NCBI RefSeq assembly: GCF_041200025.1
Contig: NZ_CP165628.1
Location: 1,488,001 to 1,552,000, forward strand
Direction of reading: 5' to 3'
DNA length: 64,000 bases
Source: Rouxiella sp. WC2420
GTDB lineage: Bacteria; Pseudomonadota; Gammaproteobacteria; Enterobacterales; Enterobacteriaceae
Shown in pieces: positions 39,644 through 48,537 of the stretch. Position 1 is the first letter of the stretch, and each line of letters begins with the position of its first letter. The notes under the pieces are model-generated. The model was given only the letters and a program-made list of their open reading frames with translations, searched no databases and had not been told where the DNA came from. The translations under genes and the position numbers were made by a program.

Positions 39644-40494
39644 AGTACCGCTTTATCAACGATCACCGTGAAATCTGGTCGATCGTAGTTATGTGTCGGG
39701 TTCTGAAGGTTGCCCGAGCCGGATTTTACGTCTGGCTTCATTGTCCTGTGTCTGCAGGACAAAAAGACAACCAGAGGTTGCTGAGCTTAATCCGTGATTC
39801 CTATGCACTGAGTGGCGGCGTGTACGGCTATCGCAGGGTTCATGGCGATCTGCGTGAAATCGGTGAAGTATGCAGTAGAAACCGCGTTGCCAAAATTATG
39901 AAGCAAAACAAGATCCAAGCGATACACGGTTATAAAATCCCTCGAGGAGCCCGAGGACGACCGTCACTGATAGCGCCCAACCGCGTGCAGCGGGAGTTTA
40001 CGGTTATGAAGCCCAATCAGGTCTGGGTAACAGACATCACCTATATCCGCACCTGGCAGGGCTGGCTCTATCTGGCTGTAGTCATTGACCTCTTTGCCCG
40101 TAACGTAGTGGGTTGGTCAATGAAGTCGACTCTATCGCGTGAACTCGCGCTGGACGCGCTACTGATGGCAGTCTGGCGGCGTAAACCGATGGCAAGCGTG
40201 ATCGTGCATAGCGATCAAGGTAGTCAATATGGCAGCAATGACTGGCAGCGGTTCTGCCGCGCCAACAATCTGTCGCCAAGCATGAGTCGCCGTGGTAACT
40301 GCTGGGATAATGCGGTGGCCGAATCGTTCTTTGGTTCATTGAAAAAAGAACGTATCAGGAAGCGGATATATAAAACCCGTGATCTGGCCCGGGCTGATAT
40401 CTTCGATTACATTGAAGTGTTCTACAACCGTAGTCGCCGTCATAGTCACCTCGGCGGCATCAGTCCTGAGGCCTTCGAAAAGGCATCGTCGTGA
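39640..40494 (+). CDS. IS3-family transposase OrfB (DDE catalytic part)
   Basis: About 284 residues read in the -1 frame relative to OrfA, from LKYRFINDHREIW; an internal ATG at 39691 is also possible. The catalytic triad is visible: D in WVTDITYI, D in VHSDQGSQY and E in NAVAESFFGSLK, within a retroviral-type integrase core. It is normally made as a frameshift fusion with OrfA. Confidence 0.9.
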   Translation: MKYRFINDHREIWSIVVMCRVLKVARAGFYVWLHCPVSAGQKDNQRLLSLIRDSYALSGGVYGYRRVHGDLREIGEVCSRNRVAKIMKQNKIQAIHGYKIPRGARGRPSLIAPNRVQREFTVMKPNQVWVTDITYIRTWQGWLYLAVVIDLFARNVVGWSMKSTLSRELALDALLMAVWRRKPMASVIVHSDQGSQYGSNDWQRFCRANNLSPSMSRRGNCWDNAVAESFFGSLKKERIRKRIYKTRDLARADIFDYIEVFYNRSRRHSHLGGISPEAFEKASS

Positions 40495-40524
40495 GGACAG
40501 AAACTGTCTAAGGGATCGTGGGCA

Positions 40525-40722
40525 CTCCACCTGGAGCGCACGAATGAGGGCAGACAGGAAGCAAAGCTGAAAGGAATAAAATTTGGCAGGAGGCGTACCG
40601 TGGACAGAAACGTCGTGCTGATGCTTCATCAGAAAGGCACCGGTGCAACGGAAATTGCCCGTCAGCTCATTATTGCCCGCTCTACTGTTTATAAAATTTT
40701 GAAGGATGAAAATTTCTTATAA
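40525..40722 (+). pseudogene. tnpR: Tn3-type resolvase TnpR, C-terminal fragment
   Basis: The open frame reads [20 protein letters not shown], then [20 protein letters not shown] and [20 protein letters not shown]. This is the DNA-binding helix-turn-helix end of Tn3 resolvase, nearly identical to the known TnpR tail. The catalytic serine domain is missing, removed at the junction with the insertion sequence at 40524, so it is not a working resolvase. Confidence 0.88.
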
Positions 40723-40774
40723 TTTATCATTCTCCTGATTGAATGATAATTAATCCTGTTTAAGGATAGTAAAT

Positions 40775-41287
40775 GTGGCACGAGGTCCCAAAAGGGCTAC
40801 AGTAATAATAATGGAGGATAGCAGATTGGTAAATAACACGTTGAAACCAGCGATAATTTGGGGGGTTGTCAGTTTTTTATTACTTTATAGAACATTCCCG
40901 TCCGATGTTACTTTATGGTGGAATGTTTTAACTCAATGGAATGTTCCTGTCTGGCAACTAATGGTAACGTGGGCGGCAAGTATACTACCAGCCCTGATAC
41001 CACTGATTTGTTTCATGTTATTGAATAACAAGCAGCAATGTAGCAGAAAATATATTATATTGATGCCTTTTATTGCATGGCTGATTGGTCGATTTATACT
41101 TGTAGTAATAATATGGATGATTACGTTTAAAATAAGCAATGAACCTCCCTATTCTGGAGGCTTTCAAAATACTATTGTTCATCAGATAGGAATTATGTAC
41201 TGGAACTCACAAACTTTGGTTTCTGCATTAATTATTATAACCTGTAGTTATGCTTTCTGGCGTGAGCGCAAATTAAGAAATGTCTAA
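40775..41287 (+). CDS. Unknown membrane protein, passenger of the Tn3-type element
   Basis: 170 residues from GTG at 40775 (AAGGA eight bases upstream); a TTG at 40826 behind GGAGG is an equally good start and gives 153 residues. Four hydrophobic segments are seen: AIIWGVVSFLLLY, MVTWAASILPALIPLICFML, YIILMPFIAWLIGRFILVVI and TLVSALIIITCSYAFW. The gene is AT-rich compared with its neighbours, a sign of transfer. It sits where bla or another passenger sits in Tn3 elements. I do not recognise the family. Confidence 0.65.
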   Translation: MARGPKRATVIIMEDSRLVNNTLKPAIIWGVVSFLLLYRTFPSDVTLWWNVLTQWNVPVWQLMVTWAASILPALIPLICFMLLNNKQQCSRKYIILMPFIAWLIGRFILVVIIWMITFKISNEPPYSGGFQNTIVHQIGIMYWNSQTLVSALIIITCSYAFWRERKLRNV

Positions 41288-41427
41288 TCACATTCTATTA
41301 AATGATCCCCGACGTTGTCGGAGAATTGGTGCACAATCTTGGGGAAACATGTTTTAGACGGCATTTCAGCATTTTGGAGTATTTTACTCTACATCTACCA
41401 GCCCATGCAGAGGATGTTTACTACTTC

Positions 41428-41465
41428 CTTAACGTGAGTTTTCGTTCCACTGAGCGTCAGACCCC
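41428..41465 (-). repeat. Perfect 38-bp Tn3-type terminal inverted repeat
   Basis: Read outward, the sequence starts CTTAACGTGAGTTTTCGTTC and ends CACTGAGCGTCAGACCCC, the full 38-bp terminal repeat of Tn3 (the same bases that lie beside bla in pBR322-type vectors). The outer tip is the CCCC at 41462-41465, so the transposon body is to the left. Confidence 0.93.
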
Positions 41466-42263
<798 letters not shown>

Positions 42264-42527
42264 CCTCAAGAGATGCACCGTGCACATCTTTACAGAGTTT
42301 ACAGAGACTTAAGACTTTCTCCCGGACAACGAACATTTCGTTCGGTACCGTCTTCTAATGCGCAGGCCGCCGGTAGGAATACTTCTCGGTTACCGACATA
42401 TGGTGAGGCTGTTAACTCGAATCGTCCACCAGCCTATTCTGAACACGATCCTTTGCAAAGTAATCTACCTGCTTACACAGAAGATCATAACGAACATGAA
42501 TGGTTAGAATCTACCACTCATTTGTAA
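42264..42527 (+). pseudogene. Likely C-terminal fragment of the broken RHS-core gene
   Basis: The frame is open across the insertion-sequence end and yields about 88 residues. The region after residue 40 repeats a proline-tyrosine motif: LPTYGEAV, PPAYSEHD, LPAYTEDH. Small orphan RHS-core proteins commonly end in such (L/P)PxYxE repeats, and the RHS half at 39118-39304 stops at the other side of the mobile block. That the two were one gene is inference. Confidence 0.55.
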
Positions 42528-42728
42528 TGCTAAACTCTTAATGTATTGAAAGAGTTATAAAATAAATATTCATCCTGGATGCTTAGTTTAGGTAAAAATC
42601 GAAAATAGTTCGATCAAACTCCTGTCGCAGCCAACCAGGGATAATAATTATTTCTGCAATAAAACTGTCATCCCGCAGTGCTAGCGTTAAGCGCAAATAG
42701 ACTAATCTTCTGATTATAAGGGAAAGTT

Positions 42729-44000
42729 ATGAAAATTCGCTTAACGCTGATTGCTGCTGCGCTCATGCTTGCACAGCAGGCTCAGGCCGTTTCTTTACCG
42801 CAGGCCGCGGCGGTTGCCAACAGTACCTCTTTCGCCTCTACCAGCCAGCCTTATGATGCACTTCAGGCTCAGGAGTTGCAGGCTGAAATCACCAGTCTGA
42901 AAGGTAGTGAGAGTGTCTTGAAGAGGGAGCAACTGGAGAAGGCCAAGCAAGGCGCTGCTCTGGCGGACCGCGCCTGGTTGAAGGCCAGCGGATATGATTT
43001 TCAAACCAAAACTAATCAAAAAGCGGGGATTGAGCTGCTTGCCAGCTTTAGTACTTTGCCTGCTTCAATATTGCAGGCCAGCCTGCAAAGCGTGACTGAT
43101 ATTAACCGCGATGCCGTGCAAGGCACCCGTCAAAAAGCCTTGGCTGATGCCGAGGGGCAAAACTACCTTTATTTCCTTGCCGACGCCCTCGGACCCCGTT
43201 TAGGTAAAGCTTTCCTGACAGCTTATGACAAGGGGGAAATCAGCAAGGCTGCGGCGTTAATTAAAGCCAGCGAAGTCAGCACCAGCGCTGCCAAAAAACA
43301 CTTTAACTATTCTCGTCCGTTCCTCGTCAAAGGCAATACCATTCACTTGGTGCCAGATGACACCGTCGTTAAAGATAATCAACCTTACTCCGCAGACGGT
43401 GGCTCGTTCCCGAGCGGCCATACCAATACTGGCTTTACCGATTCGGTGCTGCTGGCGCAAATGCTGCCGGAGCGCTATGACTCTTTGGTCGAGCGGGGTG
43501 CGCGTTACGGTTATTCACGTATTGTTCTGGGGGTGCATTATCCCCTGGATATCATCGGCTCAAGAATGGTCGCTCAGCGAAACGTAGCCAATTATCTCAA
43601 CGATCCTCGTTATCAGGCGCTGTTCAAAGAGGCCAGCGAACAACTGCGTGCAGCGCTGGAAAAAGAGTGCGGAACTTCACTTGCAGAGTGTGCGAAAACG
43701 GCTGGCAAAGACGACCCATATCGTTCAGCCGATATGAAACAGTTCTATCAATTCACCATGACTTACAACCTGCCAAAACTGTCTGCAAAAAATGCGCCGC
43801 TGGTAGTGCCACCGGGAGCCGAAGTGCTGCTGCAAAGCGCATTGCCAAATCTTTCGGCCGCACAGCGCCGCCAGTTGATGATCAAGACTGCACTTCCTGC
43901 CGGTTATGCGCTGTCTGGCACAACGCCGGACCAGGCATTTTGGCAGCGGCTTAATCTTCCGGCGGCCTATGCTTTAGCCAAAACGGGTAAAGCTCATTAA
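42729..44000 (+). CDS. Class A non-specific acid phosphatase (PAP2, PhoN/PhoC-like)
   Basis: 423 residues, with a signal peptide of about 20 residues (MKIRLTLIAAALMLAQQAQA), so periplasmic. The three PAP2 motifs are complete: K189-x6-R196-P197 (KKHFNYSRP), P228-S-G-H231 (GGSFPSGHT) and S263-R-x5-H270-x3-D274 (SRIVLGVHYPLD). H270 is the nucleophile and H231 the proton donor. At 423 residues it is much longer than typical PhoN (about 250), with extra regions at both ends. It frees phosphate from organic monoesters. Confidence 0.88.
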   Translation: MKIRLTLIAAALMLAQQAQAVSLPQAAAVANSTSFASTSQPYDALQAQELQAEITSLKGSESVLKREQLEKAKQGAALADRAWLKASGYDFQTKTNQKAGIELLASFSTLPASILQASLQSVTDINRDAVQGTRQKALADAEGQNYLYFLADALGPRLGKAFLTAYDKGEISKAAALIKASEVSTSAAKKHFNYSRPFLVKGNTIHLVPDDTVVKDNQPYSADGGSFPSGHTNTGFTDSVLLAQMLPERYDSLVERGARYGYSRIVLGVHYPLDIIGSRMVAQRNVANYLNDPRYQALFKEASEQLRAALEKECGTSLAECAKTAGKDDPYRSADMKQFYQFTMTYNLPKLSAKNAPLVVPPGAEVLLQSALPNLSAAQRRQLMIKTALPAGYALSGTTPDQAFWQRLNLPAAYALAKTGKAH

Positions 44001-44052
44001 GCCAAATCGGCAGCGCATCTCATCCGACCAGTAAATTATTTTCACTGCAAAG

Positions 44053-44083
44053 TTGTACAAAACTCATTTTGTTGTATAACTTT
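44053..44083 (+). promoter_or_regulatory. MlrA/BluR-like promoter element, copy 1
   Basis: TTGTAC, 16 bases, TATAAC, inside a near-perfect inverted repeat (CACTGCAAAGTTGTACAA / TTGTATAACTTTGAAGTG). It aligns with the elements in front of both ycgZ paralogs and at 61128. The half-site layout TGTACA-N13-TGTATA recalls the MlrA operator of E. coli csgD (TGTACA-N12-TGTACA orientation). It points at the candidate RNA 44086-44170. Confidence 0.6.
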
Positions 44084-44085
44084 GA

Positions 44086-44170
44086 AGTGTGGCGATGAGC
44101 TACACGTAACGAAAGGTGCTTTGCGCCGCCTCTGAAAGTGTTACGGAATTTCACTTTCAGAGGGTTTTTT
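44086..44170 (+). ncRNA. Candidate structured small RNA with own promoter and terminator
   Basis: No ORF is present. From the expected start six to seven bases after TATAAC, three hairpins follow: GTGTGGC-gatga-GCTACAC, GGTGC-ttt-GCGCC, and the terminator CCTCTGAAAGTG / CACTTTCAGAGG with seven T. The promoter is of the type seen before the ycgZ genes. The terminator alone could also serve the phosphatase gene 130 bases upstream, but the separate promoter and the two extra hairpins favour an RNA of about 85 bases. I do not recognise it. Confidence 0.5.
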
Positions 44171-44276
44171 TACCCGCCAACAAGTAAGGTCAACGCGTCT
44201 TTAAACAGTTCGCTTTGACTCAATACGAATATTTTTTGAATAGCAGTACTGCTGTTTGATCTTCAATACTGGATGC

Positions 44277-44352
44277 TCGTCTCTGTTCCAACATGGAAGT
44301 TTCCTGTCTCTGTAAAGCCAAGTTTGCCCCTGCTATCGCCAGGGGCTTTTTT
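44277..44352 (+). ncRNA. Candidate small RNA upstream of amyA
   Basis: A stretch without ORF ends in a strong terminator (GCCCCTG-ctatcgc-CAGGGGC, six T, 44326-44352) that no upstream gene needs, because the phosphatase already has one at 44129. A -10-like TCAATACT lies at 44263-44270. Within, TTCCA-aca-TGGAA makes a small hairpin and GTCTCTG occurs twice. It could instead be an attenuating leader of amyA. Confidence 0.4.
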
Positions 44353-44491
44353 AGATCGCACGGTCGATAAATTGGCAATTTTGTGCACTTGGTCTGAAAC
44401 TGATATGAGACAGCGAAATTACTCTACGATCATTTTTATCATCTGCAAAATCGGCCCTGACTCATTGCCCTCCACCCAAGGAATAGTAAAA

Positions 44492-45970
44492 ATGGAAAAC
44501 CCGACCTTGTTGCAGTTTTTTCACTGGTATTACCCTGATGGCGGCAAACTCTGGCCTGAAGTTGCTGAAAAAGCACAGTGGCTGGCCTCGATTGGTATCA
44601 CGATGGTTTGGCTGCCTCCGGCTAACAAAGGGGAGTCGGGCGGATATTCAGTGGGTTACGACACTTACGATCTTTTCGATCTCGGCGAATTCGATCAAAA
44701 AGGCAGCATTGCTACCAAGTATGGCGATAAGGCTCAGTTGATCACCGCTGTTGAAGCACTGCGATCGCACAACGTTGGCGTACTGCTTGACGTAGTCCTA
44801 AACCACAAAATGGGTGCCGATGAGAAGGAACGTGTCAAAGTAAATCGAGTGTCTGAAGATAACCGTGAAGAGATAGAAGAACAGGTCATTGAAGCCGACG
44901 CGTGGACTCGATTTACTTTTGGCGCTCGGCAGGGGCAATATTCCGAATTTGTCTGGGATTATCATTGTTTTAGTGGTGTTGATCATATCGAGGATCCTGA
45001 CGAACAGGGCGTATTCAAGATAGTGAACGACTATACCGCCGAGGGCTGGAATACCGAGGTCGATGATGAATTTGGCAATTTTGACTATCTGATGGGCGCC
45101 AATATCGACTTTCGCAACAACGCCGTCAGGGAAGAGCTGAAATATTGGGCCAGATGGGTGATGGAGCAGGTGCCTTGCACCGGTTTTCGCCTTGACGCCG
45201 TCAAGCATATTCCTGCCTGGTTTTATAAAGAGTGGATCGACAGCATTCAGGAAGCGGCAGAACAACCGATGTACATTGTGGCGGAATATTGGTCGTTTGA
45301 GACGGAAAAGCTACAGCAGTATATCCATCAGGTTGAAGGCAAAACGATGCTGTTTGATGCGCCTTTGCTGTTAAATTTTCATCACGCATCGCTGAACGGT
45401 AAAGATTTTGATTTGCGCACTTTGTTTGATGGTTCGCTGGTTCAGGCAGACCCGTGGCATGCGGTGACGATTGTCGCCAACCACGATACGCAGCCGTTGC
45501 AGTCGCTGGAGATACCGGTTGAACCATGGTTCAAACCTTTGGCTTATGCTTTGATACTGTTGCGTGAACAGGGCGTGCCTGCGGTATTTTATCCAGACCT
45601 GTTTGGTGCCCAATACGAAGACAGCGGTGACGATGGCAATACTCATCAGATTGAGCTGGGCAAAGTGAATGAGTTGGAGAGCCTGATTTCCGCGCGCCAG
45701 AATTTTGCCTGGGGCATACAGACAGATTACTTCGACGATCCAAACTGTATCGCCTTTGTCCGCAGCGGCACCGCAGAGAAGCCCGGTTGTGTGGTAGTGA
45801 TGTCAAACCACGAGCAGGGAGCAAAACACATCATTCTTGGCGAACCCTTTGCTCACAGCCATTGGAAGGATATTACGGGCAATCAGGACGCAACGGTGGA
45901 ATGTAATGACGAAGGAGCAGGAGACTTTACCTGCAACGGCGGCAGCGTCAGCGTTTGGGTCAAGCAATAA
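44492..45970 (+). CDS. amyA: Cytoplasmic alpha-amylase
   Basis: 492 residues from ATG at 44492 (AAGGA nine bases upstream), close to the 495 of E. coli AmyA; no signal peptide. Glycoside hydrolase family 13 catalytic residues are D235 (FRLDAVKHI), E265 (IVAEYW) and D332 (ANHDTQ); [12 protein letters not shown] is the first conserved region. It cuts alpha-1,4 links in internal glucans. A hairpin follows at 45986. Confidence 0.95.
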   Translation: MENPTLLQFFHWYYPDGGKLWPEVAEKAQWLASIGITMVWLPPANKGESGGYSVGYDTYDLFDLGEFDQKGSIATKYGDKAQLITAVEALRSHNVGVLLDVVLNHKMGADEKERVKVNRVSEDNREEIEEQVIEADAWTRFTFGARQGQYSEFVWDYHCFSGVDHIEDPDEQGVFKIVNDYTAEGWNTEVDDEFGNFDYLMGANIDFRNNAVREELKYWARWVMEQVPCTGFRLDAVKHIPAWFYKEWIDSIQEAAEQPMYIVAEYWSFETEKLQQYIHQVEGKTMLFDAPLLLNFHHASLNGKDFDLRTLFDGSLVQADPWHAVTIVANHDTQPLQSLEIPVEPWFKPLAYALILLREQGVPAVFYPDLFGAQYEDSGDDGNTHQIELGKVNELESLISARQNFAWGIQTDYFDDPNCIAFVRSGTAEKPGCVVVMSNHEQGAKHIILGEPFAHSHWKDITGNQDATVECNDEGAGDFTCNGGSVSVWVKQ

Positions 45971-45985
45971 AACAGCCATTAAGAC

Positions 45986-46018
45986 ACTAGCTCCACCAGG
46001 AGGAGCTAGTTGTTTCAG
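45986..46018. terminator. Hairpin between amyA and the antirepressor gene
   Basis: ACTAGCTCC and GGAGCTAGT form a perfect 9-base stem with a 7-base loop; a weak T-rich tail (TGTTTCAGTTTT) follows. It lies between two convergent genes and may end both. Confidence 0.6.
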
Positions 46019-46020
46019 TT

Positions 46021-46728
46021 TTACGCGGCTGCGCCTTTTGCTTCAGACACCAGTTGCCTGGCCCACACGCTGGCTATCCATTCAACACCTTTGGCTGTGA
46101 AGCGAGCCTGTGTGAAGGCATGCTGATTCTCGCCCACGCCAGACCGCACGGTAAAGTATCCTGCATGCTTATAGTGCTGATGCGGGGTCAGCACACCGTT
46201 GGCACGGTACATTATGTTTCGCTCAATCAAGAACTGGCGGAAATCTTGCTCTTTAACTTTGAGCATTTTGCAGAGCTGCCGAAAACCCTGAGAGCCTTGC
46301 ACCTGTACATATCGGTCAAAAAACTTGGCCTTAGGCTCGGTAAGCGCGAGCTGTTGTTCAGCGGCCTGTCTTTGTTCAAATTGCTCTGCCCACGCACGCG
46401 CCGCTGCTGCCGGATTGGTAAAGTCTGGCAAGTGAGCGCGTTTCTCCCGCTCTTGCCAGCGATCTAGAGCTTCTGCGGTGAAGCCGGGGGAAAGACGCGC
46501 AACGGCGAGTAGAGAATCTCGTTTATTCAGACAATATTCCTGACGCATTTCGCCTTCTCGTTCATACAGGCCCTCAGCAAGAGGCTGTGAAAGTCGCTGT
46601 GACGTCTCCAGGTTTTTAATGAAACGCTTCACTTCACCGTGAGTGACGCCCGTCATTTGAGCGATTTCACGGCTGCTCATCGTCACTGGCTGGTTGAATG
46701 AATGCAGATTATTTGTCGAAATCATCAT
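46021..46728 (-). CDS. Phage antirepressor protein (KilAC domain)
   Basis: 235 residues; I prefer ATG at 46728, six bases after GGGGTG, over the upstream GTG. The N-terminal part has a Rha-like DNA-binding look (TMSSREIAQMTGVTHGEVKR). A central coiled stretch (EQFEQRQAAEQQLALTEPKA) precedes the C-terminal KilAC domain (GVLTPHQHYKHAGYFTV ... FTAKGVEWIASVWA). Such proteins control lytic and lysogenic states in phages. No other phage gene is near, so it is an orphan or relic. Confidence 0.8.
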   Translation of the reverse strand: MMISTNNLHSFNQPVTMSSREIAQMTGVTHGEVKRFIKNLETSQRLSQPLAEGLYEREGEMRQEYCLNKRDSLLAVARLSPGFTAEALDRWQEREKRAHLPDFTNPAAAARAWAEQFEQRQAAEQQLALTEPKAKFFDRYVQVQGSQGFRQLCKMLKVKEQDFRQFLIERNIMYRANGVLTPHQHYKHAGYFTVRSGVGENQHAFTQARFTAKGVEWIASVWARQLVSEAKGAAA

Positions 46729-46873
46729 AGGTTTCACCCCGTATTTGTGGTCACTGATTGCCTTGACTCACAGCATCAGAACCTGCTCTATCAATCACTC
46801 AGGCAATTAACATTAACGGCCTGCAGCGAGTTTGAATCAACACCTTCCTGCTGTGGAAATATTATACAAACAA

Positions 46874-46889
46874 CTGGGTTAATATCCAG
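46874..46889. promoter_or_regulatory. CTGG-N8-CCAG palindrome upstream of the antirepressor
   Basis: CTGGGTTAATATCCAG lies about 145 bases before the antirepressor start. It has the CTG-N10-CAG spacing of LexA sites, but the inner bases are G/C rather than T/A. It may be a LexA-like or phage-repressor operator. Confidence 0.3.
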
Positions 46890-46982
46890 TACTTTTTTTG
46901 AGCGTTGCTTTTATGTTTTCAGGTATAAGGATTGAAATAACTCTAAATCAGGGCAGTACAGGACTTGAGTAGAAGAGGAATA

Positions 46983-47057
46983 ATGAGGAAGTTGTTATCT
47001 ATCACCCGAAATAAAGTCCTTCTTTTAGCAATAATCGCTAACTTTGCAGAGCCATAA
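46983..47057 (+). CDS. Possible 24-residue leader peptide
   Basis: GAGG sits five bases before an ATG that opens MRKLLSITRNKVLLLAIIAN, then FAEP and stop: a short basic-hydrophobic peptide. It ends 70 bases before the likely start of the AriR-family gene on the same strand. It could be a leader or a tiny membrane peptide, or chance. Confidence 0.35.
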   Translation: MRKLLSITRNKVLLLAIIANFAEP

Positions 47058-47126
47058 ACTTGTTCATTCTTGGAGCGAAATGGTAAACTGTATAGGTATC
47101 CAGTTTATGAAAATGGAGGATGGCTT

Positions 47127-47330
47127 TTGTGTGAAGATAAAGCTGCAAACTCGGATGAAATTCACGCGGTTATAGGATCTGTCGTATCGTTGCTACTTGA
47201 AGCAGGAAGGCCGGTACATATGCATGAAATTGCAGCTCAGTTAAAGAAGCAGGCCGAGAGGGCCACTGATAAAACGCTGAGGAAAAACTGTTTGCGTGCC
47301 GTGCGTCTCATCGCAGATAAAATGAATTAA
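47127..47330 (+). CDS. YmgB/AriR family two-component connector-like protein
   Basis: 67 residues from TTG at 47127, seven bases after a perfect GGAGG; a TTG at 47070 in the same frame has no ribosome site. The core SDEIHAVIGSVVSLLLEAGR, PVHMHEIAAQLKKQAERATD, RKNCLRAVRLI follows the AriR pattern (two helices around a G-x-V turn). In E. coli, YmgA/AriR proteins act via RcsC-RcsD-RcsB on colanic acid and curli. It is convergent with the other members of the cluster and shares a terminator with them. Confidence 0.65.
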   Translation: MCEDKAANSDEIHAVIGSVVSLLLEAGRPVHMHEIAAQLKKQAERATDKTLRKNCLRAVRLIADKMN

Positions 47331-47370
47331 TCCCCGCTAAAACCCAATTCGTATTAATAAAATCCCAAAT

Positions 47371-47398
47371 AAAAAGACCGCCTTGCGGGCGGCCTTTA
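47371..47398. terminator. Bidirectional terminator in the ymg cluster
   Basis: GACCGCC-ttgc-GGGCGGCC with A-run on the left and TTTAAAA on the right; it can end the plus-strand gene at 47127 and the minus-strand ariR gene. Confidence 0.7.
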
Positions 47399-47431
47399 AA
47401 ACTCGTTTGCTGAAAGTAAGCTATTAAAATG

Positions 47432-47686
47432 CTAGAGATCAGGATCATCAGGAGTCAGACTCACGACCAGTTCAAGAGTTTTACGTAAAACGTCTCGCTG
47501 GACCGCAGCAGTGGTGTGTTCCATCAAAGCAATCAGTCGCAATATAATTGCCTTTTTGGTGATGGAGCCCTGTTCTGCAGTAATATTTCGGATCACCGCG
47601 CCCAGTAATTCGGTTTCGCTTGCATACAAATCGCCTGCGCTTGCGAAGTATTCGAAAATTTCAGTTTCATCTGAAAGCTGCTGCAT
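47432..47686 (-). CDS. ariR: Biofilm/acid-resistance regulator AriR (YmgB)
   Basis: 84 residues, very similar to E. coli AriR along its length: EYFASAGDLYASETELLGAV, then NITAEQGSITKKAIILRLIA and TLELVVSLTPDD. AriR is a small all-helical dimer that lowers biofilm formation, supports acid resistance and feeds the Rcs phosphorelay. It is third in a minus-strand order ycgZ - ymgA-like - ariR, matching the E. coli blue-light operon. Confidence 0.88.
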   Translation of the reverse strand: MQQLSDETEIFEYFASAGDLYASETELLGAVIRNITAEQGSITKKAIILRLIALMEHTTAAVQRDVLRKTLELVVSLTPDDPDL

Positions 47687-47746
47687 ATGCTGCGTCCTCT
47701 CCAGGCAAAATTGCCCGTTAAAAGTTAGGGATTTGACTTAAAAATC

Positions 47747-48040
47747 TCAATGTTTCTTCTTGTTGTCGGACGGCCCTTCAGAAGAAAAAATATGACCAAC
47801 GTTGTCACTGCCCCGTACTTTGAAAGTTGTATGTTGACGGGTTGCAGTCGCGCTGTTGCGCACTTCGACAATTGCGAGTTCACAAGCGCGCTTTCTAGAT
47901 TCGTTTTTTTCGTCGGTCGCGATAGCTTGTAGCTGAGTAATCAGCTCGCTAGTAGATACGGGGCCGCCGCCATGCAGCATCGCAAGGACAGCTTTACCCA
48001 TCATGATATCGATTAATTTTTCGTCGTCGTTTCTGTTCAT
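47747..48040 (-). CDS. YmgA-like connector protein
   Basis: 97 residues. The core GKAVLAMLHGGGPVSTSELI, TQLQAIATDEKNESRKRACE is AriR-like, and the polar tail (SDNVGHIFSSEGPSDNKKKH) recalls the long Lys/Asn-rich tail of YmgA. Placed between ycgZ and ariR as ymgA is in E. coli. The 205-base gap before it holds no ORF but a GC-rich inverted section, so it may have its own promoter as well. Confidence 0.65.
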   Translation of the reverse strand: MNRNDDEKLIDIMMGKAVLAMLHGGGPVSTSELITQLQAIATDEKNESRKRACELAIVEVRNSATATRQHTTFKVRGSDNVGHIFSSEGPSDNKKKH

Positions 48041-48245
48041 ATCAGCTTCTCGGAATTCAGTTGCCTGTCCGGCGCGTACCGGAAAAGGCGGATATCAGGC
48101 CCTATAATTAATCAGCGGGGGCCGCACCCGGCAGAGATGATACTCCTTTGGGCAAAGTCTGTCCGTTTTGGCTTAATACGTCAGGGTATAAAACGTGTAC
48201 GGTTTGCGAGGATGCATGTTTAAAATTTAGAAAAATCAACATTGC

Positions 48246-48488
48246 TCAAGCATCACGTTCAAGCACCAAACGAATAAGCTCCTGATAATGCTTTTCTTCC
48301 TCTGCACTGCCAGCAACTTCAATGCGGCGCAGCAGTTTGGAACACAATGCTTTACGATTGAGATTTTTACCGGCTCGCAATAACTCGACAACGATTTGAC
48401 CCATGGTCTCGTCCTGCGTGAAAACAGGCACGTTATTAAAATACTGTGCATCGCTTGTCTGTGAGTTACCGTATTCATCCTGACGCAT
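48246..48488 (-). CDS. ycgZ: YcgZ-type regulatory protein, copy 1
   Basis: 80 residues. TQDETMGQIVVELLRAGKNL, NRKALCSKLLRRIEVAGSAE, EEKHYQELIRLVLE matches E. coli YcgZ closely. In E. coli it is the first gene of the BluR-repressed, blue-light- and cold-induced operon. The ATG at 48488 is preceded by AAGGATCA. Two conserved upstream elements (48538-48569, 48594-48613) recur at the same distance in front of the second copy at 63290. Confidence 0.88.
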   Translation of the reverse strand: MRQDEYGNSQTSDAQYFNNVPVFTQDETMGQIVVELLRAGKNLNRKALCSKLLRRIEVAGSAEEEKHYQELIRLVLERDA

Positions 48489-48537
48489 AAGTGATCCTTA
48501 GGCTAGGCCTGATTAAAAAATGATCGGCTATAATGCT

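Larger units (their letters stand above)
39305..40524 (+). mobile_element. IS3-family insertion sequence, about 1.22 kb
   Basis: Terminal repeats can be drawn at both ends: TGCCCCCGCGCCCATAGACA on the left and the complement of TGCCCACGATCCCTTAGACA on the right, 15 of 20 matching. They enclose orfA and orfB in the usual -1 frame relation. Both frames are intact, so the element may be active. The flanks show no target duplication and are unrelated (RHS on the left, Tn3 resolvase on the right), which suggests a deletion next to the element after insertion. Confidence 0.85.
40525..41465 (+). mobile_element. Right end of a Tn3-family transposon
   Basis: This stretch holds, in order, the C-terminal part of a Tn3-type resolvase, a membrane-protein passenger gene and a perfect 38-bp Tn3-type terminal inverted repeat at 41428-41465. 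tnpA, res and the left end are absent; the cut lies exactly at the right end of the IS3-family element. To the right, the transposon joins the middle of another IS3-family transposase gene, its original target. Confidence 0.85.

Noticed and set aside
41428..41465. Match to pBR322/pUC vector sequence (possible contamination)
   Set aside because: The 38 matching bases are exactly the Tn3 terminal repeat that those vectors carry beside bla; the match stops at the transposon tip, and resolvase sequence lies on the correct side.
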